Part shown: positions 43,046 through 54,900 of the stretch, piece after piece
Position numbering within the stretch: the first letter of the stretch is position 1
Layout of the letters: every line of letters starts with the position of its first letter
From: Plotosus lineatus
Lineage: Eukaryota; Chordata; Actinopteri; Siluriformes; Plotosidae
DNA length: 64,000 nucleotides
Assembly: GCA_024760905.1 (NCBI GenBank)
Contig: CM045745.1
Span: forward strand, 16,607,282-16,671,281
Reading direction: 5' to 3'
Notes under the pieces: generated by a model
Databases searched by the model: none
Seen by the model: only the letters and a program-made list of their open reading frames with translations
Told to the model about the DNA's origin: nothing
Program-made: the position numbers and the translations under genes

Positions 43046-43270
43046 TGTCCTTGAGCAAGGCACCTAAGCCTCGACTGCTCCCTAATTCGTGTGTTGCAGC
43101 CCACTGCTCCAAGTGTGTGCGCGCGTGTGCTCACTGTTTAGGTGTGCGTGTGTGTGTGCGCGTGTGTGTGTGTGTGTGTGTGTGTGTGCTCACATTGGAT
43201 GGGTTAAATGCAGAGGAAATAGTTTCCCTTACGGGATTAATACAGTATATCAGAATCAAAAATGAAAGGG
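43046..43270 (+). mobile_element. Teleost interspersed repeat carrying a (GT)n tract
   Basis: TCCTTGAGCAAGGCACCTAA, TGTTGCAGCCCACTGCTCCA, a (GT)n at about 43145-43188, then TTGGATGGGTTAAATGCAGA and TACGGGATTAATACAGTATA. This module is found throughout fish genomes with a microsatellite at that place. Confidence 0.7.
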
Positions 43271-44557
43271 TAATAATATTTTAAGGGCTGATTCAATCTT
43301 TATTGCAAGTTCCAAAAAACTGGAATATTTTTCTCTGCCAGTGTTTTAATTTCTGACTTAATAAAGTGATCTTTTGGACAACAATAAATCTATGTCAGAT
43401 TAATCTCTGAATTTATAAAAATTACGAACAATAAACCTCATTTTAATCAAAATTTTGGAAAATGTGTGTGAGATTAGGCTCTGGCCCTCGTCCATTCATA
43501 AATAATAGAAATAAACCTTAAATGACCATCTTTAACCCGTCATTGCAGAAGTCAGTGAACATCTAAATGCCCCAAATTCTCAGATCTGTTATTCTGAGAA
43601 AGGAGACAAGGTGGTTATGAAGAAGAGGAAGACGTAATGTTTAATCTGAAATTTTAATGATGCAAAGATTATGACACCTGTTATTCTTAATTGTGGTTTA
43701 TACTAATTGTAGGTGAGATTATTTATTGCACTTGCATGTTTGCCCATGATTGAAAACCCATCATAACAAATCATATATTTTTGAGTTTATTACATTTCAC
43801 TCGCACAAATTACAATAAATCTTCATAAATCTCTCAAACATGCCTTAGAGCGAAACCCATCAAGTCCTATGCAAGTCGCTAACGTCTGTGAGAAAAATAA
43901 GCCTCGAAATGTTAACTGGGGAGAGAAAAAAAGTGCTGCTTGGATTTCCCATCCTTCGCTTCCTTTTTGTGTATTCACAAGAATAATCTCTCATAGTGTG
44001 ACTATATTGTGTTCGACAGCGACAGAGACAGAAAAAAGTCCAAACCGCTCCGCTGCTTTCCCCTCCTCTGTTCACTCTTACACACATCTGACAGAAAACT
44101 AGACCAAAAACCTCCACACTTTCCTTCTTTTGCATCCTCCGTTTCCAGTTACCTGATTACCTCCCGTACATACTTGTGTTTTTACAAGACTTGTGCGTGA
44201 TACAGACCCGCAGATTTAGGCCCGAGCAACTGAACTGAAGTACCAAAAAGTTTGAAAAATGTGTATCTATAGAAATCGAGACGTGCAGATGTTCAGATCG
44301 TTGTACTTGATACAATTTGTTCAGCATTTTTACAGCCGTACAGGCCGAAGTGATAAAAGCAGCCAAATTCTTTATTCAATTTAAACGTTCCCTTACTTCT
44401 CTAAGCAAATGCACAAGTAGGAAAAGACAAACTTGTAAAATTTCAAATGCTAAATTACTCCATTCTAGTATAACAGAAGACGACATCTGCCTCACATTAC
44501 ATCGTGATCTTACATTAAAGTCTTTCACTAAGGGACTGAAAAACGTGAGGAATCTAG
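43271..44557. other. No gene recognised
   Basis: AT-rich, no supported exon or repeat. Confidence 0.4.
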
Positions 44558-44574
44558 CTAATGCTAACAGCTTA

Positions 44575-44915
44575 CTTCTCTTACTCCCCCTTTCTGCTTT
44601 TTCACTTTTTTAGCGGTCGCCACTGCGAATCATCTGATTTGCACACTTGATTTGGCACAGGTTTTTTACGTCAGATTCCCTTCCTGACACACCCCTTTTA
44701 ACAAGGGACACAAACACGCTGACGGCAATGGTTCTTTTACATGACCATATATACATAGCACCATAGACAGTGAGAGACATGGCCGGCCTTTGATAACCCA
44801 GTTAGTTGCACTGTGGGGGAGCGCGGACAGTGACAACCTTGTGGAAAGTCGGACTCGAACCCCCAACCTCAGTGTCAGCGATCCAGCGCCCTATACCACC
44901 AGGCCACCACTGCCC
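44575..44915 (-). mobile_element. SINE family A, tail type 2, with 17-bp TSD
   Basis: Reverse copy with head, body and RTE-type tail (GCGAATCATCTGATTTGCAC, GTTTTTTACGTCAGATTCCC). Flanks ctaatgctaacagctta (44558-44574) and ctaatgcgaacagctta (44916-44932) are a duplication with one mismatch. The body has an internal deletion. Confidence 0.85.
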
Positions 44916-44932
44916 TCTAATGCGAACAGCTT

Positions 44933-45196
44933 ATGTATTTAATATTATCTAGCATAAGTCTGATTATTAAAAAAAATTGGAAAAAATGCTAATAACGACT
45001 TGGACTTGTAGCCCTCACAAAGTAAACATGCTTTGGCAAATACAGAGGACTCGAGATGAGTGACGCTTCATGATGTTACTGCTAAAAGCTATGTATTGAC
45101 GTAGCGTTAGGAAATGAAGGGAAAAGAAAGAAGAATAGGGGTTTGTTTAAAAAAAAAAGGGGGGGGGGGGTTACCAAGTGAGATTGTACAATTTCT

Positions 45197-45228
<32 letters not shown>

Positions 45229-46024
45229 ATATTGCCAGCGGTTTTAGTAATAGGTAGAAGGTATAACATTAGACGGACGTCAACACAATCTAAACATGTG
45301 TAAAGTTTAACGTATGTAAGACAATGCAAAACAGAACGACATTTTGGAATATACACTGTAACATTATATACAACAATGCTGACACTAGAAGTATTTTATT
45401 AATTTTTTTAATGTCTAAGTTTTAAGAAATCAAATTAATACCAAGAATTGAGATGAATACGCAACATATTTTTAAAGTGATGATTTAAAGTTGGGTTATT
45501 TTTGCTAGAAATCTTACACTCCTGACAATATTACAGCATCCAGGGTGCCAATAGTTTTGTTTTGCGTCGTCTTACTGATGTTATAGTTTTCACAAGTTTA
45601 AATTCTGTTGACTTCAATCCAGGGCCAGACTCTTTCACCCTAACTTAAACAGCTTGCCGTGTAAAAGGAGACATTACAATCTCACTTTTAGGACCTTTTC
45701 TTTTTCTTAAACGGGCCTCAGGTTTAATCGTAATTACATGGAGAACAAATCATCTGGAGTACAGGGGCTGATTGCACCTGCTGCATAAAACTCCTGTTGC
45801 ATCAGAGACCGGTCTAAAGTATAGCAAAACCAGTACTGTACTGTGTGAAGTGAGCATGGATAGAATCAGGTCTTTCACTCTATGTACACAATTTTGCCAA
45901 AAGAACAGAATAGATATGACCTCGACGATCAAGAAGTGTAGCACAGGGCAGGACAGGGGACGATGTCCGTTTGATTTTTTTTTACTGGTATATAATTTAC
46001 TTAAGTGCATAAAACGAACAATTA

Positions 46025-46064
<40 letters not shown>

Positions 46065-46604
46065 AAATGCATTTGGTCTGACTTTTCAGGCTCAGATTTT
46101 GTCTGGACAACCACACGTCTTACACATTTGGTTTTTACTCGCACTATGATAATGCTGAGGTTAATGAAGAGGAGTGTTTTAAATTCAATCACAGTGTACA
46201 GCCCTCACAGTCACCCACACTGACTCCAGCATATCAAAGTGTGGGCAAGAAATCAAAAGTGTAAGACAATCATGTTGCAGCAGTCCAGACAAAATCTGGG
46301 TTTGCAAAATAAAAACCAAAAATATTCTGAAAACTGCACAGTGTCTTACAGCTTGGGTTTTGTACGCACACTATAATGATGCTGAGCTTAATTGAGAGGA
46401 TGATTATAGATACTTTCACAAAGTTACTACATTACACCCACACTGTCCTTTTAACCCGACAGGATGCACAGACCAGGGAGATTTAAATTTTTCAAAGTGT
46501 GTGTGTGAGAGAGAGAGAGAGAACCGATTTAGCAATGCAGGCATGATATGTTTCCCTACCAACATCCAGAAAAGGACAATACATGCTCATTATTAAAAAA
46601 AAAT

Positions 46605-46635
<31 letters not shown>

Positions 46636-46747
46636 GACTTTGCAGAATTTAATAGCACATTTTTTTAATTTTTACAAATTCCCAGTTTCACTGTTTATTT
46701 GTCAGGATTTGAAATTTTTTTTATTACTCGCTGCTAATACACTCCAG
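44933..46747. other. Gene-free, with short repeats
   Basis: (TTA)n at about 45199-45235, (CA)n at 46030-46061, (GA)n at 46509-46522, A-tract at 46604. A 40-bp segment at about 46133-46175 recurs diverged at about 46363-46405, and CAGATTTTGTCTGGAC recurs inverted at about 46285. Confidence 0.5.
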
Positions 46748-47035
46748 GCGGCGTAGTTGTTAGCACGTCTGCCTCACAGCAAGAAGGCCTGGGTTCGATT
46801 CAAGGCCTGGGCGTTTCTGTGCGGAGTTTGCATGTTGTCCCCGTGCTTGTGTGGGTTTCCTCTGGGTGCTCCCACAGGTTTCCTCACACAGGTTAATTGG
46901 CCGTTCCAAATTGCCCGTAGGTACGAGTCTGTATGTGGCCTGTCGAGCCATGCGGTAGATCATTGTGATCACAGCCATGACAATCCCTGTATGAGCATCA
47001 TTCACGTTTCAGGGATCGACGTCCATTCCTTGTGA
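46748..47035 (+). mobile_element. SINE family B
   Basis: GGCGGCGTAGTTGTTAGCAC, GTCTGCCTCACAGCAAGAAG, GGGTTCGATTCAAGGCC and the GAGTTTGCATGTTGTCCCCG body. Confidence 0.75.
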
Positions 47036-47577
47036 TTTGATGTAGACGTAGATAGAATACACTGCCATTAGTCTTAGTCCTTAATGCACATCATCCCAGT
47101 TCCTGGGAAGAATTTAAACACCACTCTTTGGTGATTTCTAAATCCAGGCTGATGAAAATGCAAATTTTTCAGTTGATGAGGCAGAGAGAGAGAGAGAGAG
47201 AGAGAGCAGAAAGGAAGACGGGAGTTTCACAGGGGAACCACTGCGTGTAGACAGAAATATAGGCACAGAAAATAAATTATGCAAGTGTTGTATGGAAACT
47301 ATACATACGGCATGTTTGTTGTGGGGAGGATAAAGATGCATGTGTAGAAGGCGACAAAGAAAGAACAAACAAGAGTGGAGGCGGGATGTACGGAGGTTTC
47401 CCTTGTCCACTTCCTGTACTGTTGTCGTTTCGTGGTCAACTTCCTGTCACATGACGTTCAAACGCTGCTGAGCTCTGACATAAACACAACTGCTCGTTTC
47501 ACCCACTTAAATACACACAAACTGACAAAACATGCTCACACACTCTCACAATTATATATACAAGCATCTTACACTCT

Positions 47578-47617
<40 letters not shown>

Positions 47618-48876
47618 CAGTGTTGACAGGAAGCTTTGCCACTCGCATATCGTATATACACTCACACACACGCCTACGCTCTACCTGATGAAACCTACAT
47701 GTCGACTCATACGCATTTCAGATCTAAGACAAAGTGAGTCACTCACCACATGAGATGCTCAAGATAACACACACAGCCTTGTGAACAATGGTTTTGGCAG
47801 AGGTTGTGTTTTTACCATGATCTGAGATCAGTTTTGTGGTCACTTGTAGATAATGTTAAAACTCAGGTGGTGAACAAGCCAACAATTTACAAAAACTTTG
47901 TCTGGTTTTCAGCTTATTTGTACGCATTCGGGTTTTGGAAAACACTCAAATTCTTCACCAGAATTTCTTCTGAAATATTTCTACACATACAGAATATGCA
48001 AAAATCAACCAATATACCAGATTGGGGGAATTGGGGGAATGGGGTGTGTGTGGGGGGGGTGAAATCAGACTGCTGTGCCCTGTGTACTTTAAGTATGTTT
48101 ACTTGTTTATCAAAGTGGGATACGGTCATAAATAGACTGGGGGGTTTGGGGGTGTGTGGGGAATGGAGCAAGTCAGAGACAGAGGGAGATCCGTGACTCT
48201 TTCCCCAGGATGTGGTTTTCTTTTCGGGGTTTTAGGGGTGAGGTTCTCTCTGTGACAAATACAAGAGTTGCTTTTGATCGGCAGCACCTGCTTGAGCGAT
48301 AGTGTGTTCACATGTGTGTTCCTGTCAGCCTGAGTGTGGGTGTGCGCTTCTTTAACATGTTTATATGAGATGTTTTTACATAGCAAGACGTGCTGGGGGC
48401 GGGGGATAGAAGATGATTTGAGGGGGGGGGGCACGTCTGCATGTGTGAAAGGGTTGCAGTTTCATTTGTAAACTCAGAAGATCGAACACTACGGATTACA
48501 CTCTATGCATAAAAATCATGTGTTGAACGACAAGAAAGAGGCTCAAAAAGACAGGTACGTGCAATATGGGACACGAAAACTGCTAGGAGACGAATGATGA
48601 AGTGCAAGTCAATAGAAAGTACTGTACATGTTGAGCAAAATGAAATGCATCTTATCTCTTTTCCTCTCATTCATTACGTTTTTCTTTATCAAGTACACAC
48701 CCGATTTAATAACTAAAAGCGTAGACACAGGAAGTATATAACACTAAGTACATAGGGGGAAATATTAAACATTTCAGATAACTGCCTTGAGTCTGTAATT
48801 TTGTTTTTTCATTCGTTATCTGATTTATATTTTAATGTAAAATTATAACTGTATGCCTTTTTCATGTTCTTTCCAG
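47036..48876 (+). other. 5' flank of the ELM2-SANT gene
   Basis: (GA)n at about 47184-47206, (CA)n at 47579-47613, and three G-run clusters (48023-48060, 48139-48162, 48394-48431). The promoter is expected here or upstream, because the AG at 48875-48876 after a pyrimidine tract suggests a spliced 5' UTR. Confidence 0.4.
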
Positions 48877-48978
48877 CTTAAAAAGATGCCATGACTGTTC
48901 TCTGACTTTAGATTGGCAGGTAGAGAGCTTTTAAACAGCCTCTGACTTCTCTCTGGCACAAACACATACCTAAACATC

Positions 48979-51900
48979 ATGGCTGATCACAGTTCCATCC
49001 ACACCTCAGAGTCGCCTCCCTTCTCTGCCATATACCGCTTTCAGACACAAGGTCAAAGACCAGGCTACAACCTTTTTCAGAACGGTTCTCTGAACAAAAT
49101 AAACCAATATGAAGACAATAGTCTTCTGAATGACCCTGCTGACAATTGCACCAATGTTGGAGCGAGTATAAATGGAGTCGGTGAGCAAATAAATGCCGCA
49201 TACTGGGACATGGAGTCTTTGATCTCGTTCCAGCCTGGTGCGTTCAATAAAACTAAAGCCCACAGTGAACGATACGAGGACGACTGGAATTCCAATTCCC
49301 AGCAGCAGGATGCAATCGAAAATTATGCCACGACTGGAGGAAATCATCAGAAACTTGACTCTTTCTTTGAGGCATTTTATGGCCGAGGCATTTCGAGAAC
49401 TGGAAACTGTGCTGATCAGGCTGGATACAGTGTTGATCCAAACGACTCTCCCACCAATCATCCTCTGCCCTCTCTTTCTCTCCCTCTGGTTCTGAGTCCC
49501 CCTCCTACACCTCTTCCTCAGCCATCTCTTTCTCCTCCTAAACGGGGGCTTTATCCCACTGCTGCACACTCACTAAACCAAACACAAACACAGTCCCATA
49601 CCGAAGGTCCTTTGCGGTTCTTTGCACCTCTTTCTTGTACCAGTTCCATTCATCCAGGGGGTTCCAATCATACTCACTGGCTCCCATTCCCCACCGACAC
49701 CACCGAAACTGGGGACATAACACAGCACCTCCCTCAAGACCTGTGTCCATCTACAGTATACCAAGAGGGGGTAGGGATTCATCTCAGACAGCTGAGTGTT
49801 ACAGAGGGCGACACAGGTAATTGAAGTATCTCTGAAGGAAAATACAGATACGGTTTGATTTTGTAAGAGTCCAATTTCTGATAAACTCAGTTTCCCCCTG
49901 TGTCAGACTGTTCTCTAGAGACTTCTCCATGTTCACCTCTGGTGCAGCACCCTCCTCCAAACACTGTTCCATCACATGAAAGGGAACACTGTCCTATAAC
50001 CTCTGAACATCACATGACATGGTCCCAGGTAGGTTCAGCAGTTAATATACGTTTTTTAATGATTTACCTACTTAATTATTTCATTTTGAGTACTCATCTA
50101 TAAACCTTCTTCCCAAAGATGATGCCATCATCTCAACAATACTGCCCCTCAATCCATCCCTTAAGCACTCAGGCAGAGGGACTGAGGGCACATGAAAACA
50201 CAAAGCCCATTGCAGCGTTACAGAGAACACCTTTTCTATGTTTGTCCAGTTCACAGGTATGAATGATTCATATTAGGAAAAAATACTGATCAAGAACATG
50301 TAGACATAAGGAAACTTGGTGAATGACACTAAATTTTGGACCCATGTTGCTATTAGAAAAATCCCTTTGAAATCTACACGGGAGTTCCCTTTCACAGCTT
50401 CCTCAAGTCAGGCACACCAAGGGATCATCTGGAACACATGACTCGTCACTACACACCATTTCCCATGTTGAATCCCACTCGCAGTGGAACAGGGCTGTAC
50501 TGTAACCTGCATACTTCACTGAACCAACAGGGACAATGGGCAGAGGAAACAGGACATCATGCTCAACAGAAGTGAGAAATCATCATCATCATCATCATCA
50601 TCATCTATACCAGGGGTGTCAAACTCGTGCCACAAAGGACCATGTGGCTGCAGGTTTTTGTTTCAACCAAACAGCAGCACACCTGTCTTGGCTCATTCAA
50701 ACAACTGATAAGAGTCTTCAGGCAGTTGATTGGTCAATCTGTGTGCTCTGTCCAGAGACTGACCAATCAACTGCCTGAAGACTCTTATCAGTTGTTTGAA
50801 TGAGCCAAGTCAGGTGTGCTGAACAACAAAAACCTGCAGCCACATGGCCCTTTGTGGCACGAGTTTGACACCCCTGATCTATACAGTCTTTTATAACTGA
50901 GCAGTCATCAGCTGTCATGTTGTCGAGTGTAGTTACCCAGCACCTGGTACCCTAATGCCGCAGAACTCCAATTAAATTTATTTTTTAAATAACTGAAATT
51001 GAGCAACAAACTATAATTTATTCAACTCACTAACCCTCAGGGTTTCCTTCAAAATTCAGGAAAGTGAACATCGGGTCAGAATTTCAGGTAGAGATACCTG
51101 ATCTGCTTAAACAGGAGGAGATGGAGATGTGGTCTGAAGAACCACCACGGGAAGAGTTACTTTGGAAACCATGGGCAGAATTGGAGGGGAATGACAACCT
51201 CCTTGAGCAGGGTAAGTACCCAGTAAAGTGTTAAACAATATTAAAAGTATTTTTACACTATAGATTGGCACTGCACCCGACATAAAATTAGTCCAAAGCT
51301 TCAGCCAAACTGAGTGACATCAAATGTGTTCCAGCAAGACCAATTTTTGATATAGTGGTACCTCTTCTAACGAATGTCCCTTATAACGATTTTTCCATGA
51401 TACAAGCTTCAAATCCACCAAAAACCTGCTCCATCCAGCGAGCAAAAGTTCACTTTACAAACGGTCCTTGAAATTGCTTTTCTGGGTTGAATAGCCTCGT
51501 ATTCTTCTGCGCTTCAAGAACACTTTGTGCAGTGCTTCTCAGTTATTTTCTGTATCACCCTTTCTCAGAAGGAAGGAAAAAAAAAACATTTCAAACCCCC
51601 CCCAGCGACTGTCGTGTTTAATGCACTTCATATCGTTTGCTCGGTGCTCTTTCCCTGCACCATAGTGCGGCAATGAGAGCGTCACTGCCGACTATTGTAG
51701 TGGATGTGCAATTACACTTAATTCTAGTACAGTATGGCAAAAAAGCATGTTCCCCCAGGGTCATTCGTGCCCCCTGGCATGATACTACACCCCCCAAGGG
51801 AGCCCCATTATTTGAGAAGCACTGGCCTTGTGGGAGCTCACCACGAGCCTTTCCTTGCTGGCATTCATAGTATGCACACGCACAAAATTCTCCTCCTCTT

Positions 51901-54900
51901 GTTACACACCACCTCATGCCTCCCCATGTGACATCTTCGCCACAGTCGGTGATCAGAAGGATTAGTTGACATTGTTTATTATGAAATATTTATTGTTTTT
52001 ACATGTTTATCTTTAATATATTAGGTCAAATATATATGCTTGTGGCAGGTTATATGAGTTTGGGAGGGGGTGGAACGGATTTATTGGTTTTCTGTTATTT
52101 CTCATGGGAATAACGGTTTCATCTAACATACTTTTCGGCTTACGAGCTTGCCCTCAGAACGGATTAAATTTGTTAGACGAGGTACCACTGTATATATATA
52201 TATATCTTTTATTTTTGTGCACATACAAACAAACAAAAAAAAAAGAACGGGGCACAAGTGGAACAAACACGTGCTAACATGTATTTTTTCCATTAATACC
52301 AAGATGTTTTTGCTGTGGTTCTCCCTACGTTTTCAGTTTCATATTCTTAATTTACAGTATCGCAAAGATGAACCTTACATTACACAATCTAATTTCCCAG
52401 CCAAACATTTGAATATTCTGCAAAAGCTTTTCTATATTCATTTTCAGTTTCTACTGATGGTCTTTACTTCCCATTTTGGCAAATTGACATGCTTTACATA
52501 CTTCGCTGAACTTTAATCATCATCAGTTCTGTAGTACGTCTCATTGTTTTGCATATTTAAGGATCAACATACATTCCACAACTCGAGTTTCAAAAAATAT
52601 TTTTCACTTTAAATGCCATCATAAAAGACACAGTAGTCTGTTGGTGTTTTCACACACGAGCCTTGTGTCTCATCAGAGCTGGAGCTTATTCCCAGCTTCT
52701 GTAGAAGAAACCATGAAGTGACTTAGAAGTGGGCTCAACTACTCCACATATGGATGCCTGTCCATCGCAGGTTACACTTCCCAGTATTTTTGGCTGCTAC
52801 CCATTTATACTGCTGGGTGGACAGACGTACATTTGTGGTTGAGATCTTGCCCAAGGGTGTTAACACATTGGGGGTTTAACTGTGATTTGAACCTATGACG
52901 TCTCACTCATAAGCCGAGCACCCTGACCACTACCTGACCTCGTCACCTAGCAAAGGTATGCTGCCAATATAGAGTTCTATAGATTGATTATTATGGTAAC
53001 AGGTATGATAACTGTTAAAAATGTTAGCTATTCTGAACCTGTATAAAAAAAAAGCTATACAGGTACATCATTTCTAACATTTAACAGTTATCACTACAAG
53101 TTGAGAACAGTATCAACTACATGCAGAAGGAATAATGTGGGTTTACCCTAAAGATGTTTCAGATAAAAAGCAATTCCTGTGGCACTGTCACTATACCTCT
53201 AAACTACAGTACATGGCATGGTTTTGACTCGCATGTACATAACATGTACACATACATACACAAGAACATAAACGGATAACAGTGTAATTCTTCTGCAGTG
53301 GAGAATCTTCTGGATCTCAGTACTTCTACTGCTTTACCTGGAAGTGCTGCTAATTTGGAGCTTGCACTGCATAGTTTGTCCTTATGCAAAGGAAATGTAC
53401 TGGTGAGTAACGAGAAAGTAATATTTGTGTTTGAGATTTGATATTAACACTACTAACCCTACACACTTTTTTTTTCTCCATTACAGGCTGCTTTGGAGAT
53501 GATGATGTTCTCCAACTCAAAACCTTCTAGAGACTACCATTATTCTGGTACAATTTTAACTTCTTGTTATCGTCACAAAAACTCAGAAGCACTAGAGTGC
53601 AAACCTCTGCCAAAAAAGGGCAATCTCTCTCCTGTACAACCCCTCCAGTGGCGATAAATGAAAAACTAATCATTTCTTCATTGACCCATTCTCCACTTTT
53701 CCTGGAAAGTCTCAAAAATCCATTGATAGCTTTTTGTAGAAAAGTGAATAAGCAGGAAAAAAAAAAAAAAAAAAAAACACTGGCAAATCCATAATCCCCT
53801 TGGTGGACAAATTGATGAGCAGGACACTTACTATGTTAAAAACCCCTGCAATGAGTGTAGCGATGTTGGTCAATTTTTATTAATTTTTTAACTTGCTCTG
53901 GCACTGATTTTCTGATCGGCTTAATCCTACCAGGGCCACAGGGGGGCTGGATCTCATCTCAGCCAACAACGAGGAAAGGCGATGTACACCCTTGAATAGC
54001 TCGCCAGACAGTCACAAGGCAACACACAACCATTCACACTTGGGGGAAATTTGCAATGGGCATTTAGTCTATCCTCTATGTGAGCAAACCAGAATACCCG
54101 GGGAAACCCAGAAAAAGTAAAGTCCATTGGGCTTTTTACACCTGAGCCTAGTGGCTCATCGGACCGGTGCTTATCCCCGGTTTCCATAGCATGAAGCGAC
54201 CAGGAGTTCAACTCCTCCTGGCTGGGACGCTACTCCATCGCAGGTTACCTTCCCAGTATATTTTTACTGGTACCCATTTATACTGCTGGGTGAACAGAGG
54301 CACACATGTGGTTAAGACCTTTTTCCCAGGGGTCTTAGCACAGTGAGGGTCTCGATGGGATTTGAACTCACAACCTCCTGATCATGAGCCCAGCACCCTA
54401 ACCACTACGCCACCGGCCCCACAGGGAAACCCATACCATCATGCTAACTCCATCTAGAAATGCCCTTTCCAAGTCTGGGAATTGAACACAGGACCATCTT
54501 GTTGTGAGGAAGATAAGCCATATACCATCTTCTTACATCTCTTGAAATCGTATGCCACGTTTTCCAAAACACATGATCTTGGACTTTTCCACATTTTACA
54601 AGTCTGTAGAAATGCACAAGAACATCCCTCTGGGTACACAATCTTGTTACTCCTATTGTAAACATACGCAAAACCAACGCAAAACAAATGAATTATATTC
54701 ACCAAGCTTGAGCTGGGGTAGCTTTGCCAGGAAAATTTTGTATTCTTCCAAAATGAACTAAATGCAGTTTTAAAGCGGTTTTAATACCTTTAAGCTCTCT
54801 ATTTCATCATTGTTATAATTTTGAATGTATAGAAATCAAAATACAAAAGATACTCTTTTAAAGTGAAGTTAAATTCCTAAACTGTTGGTCTTTGTTGAAC

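Noticed and set aside
48979..49569. Minus-strand frame of 187 codons opposite the first exon of the ELM2-SANT gene
   Set aside because: No splice partners or motifs; the plus-strand exon joins in phase to ten further exons.
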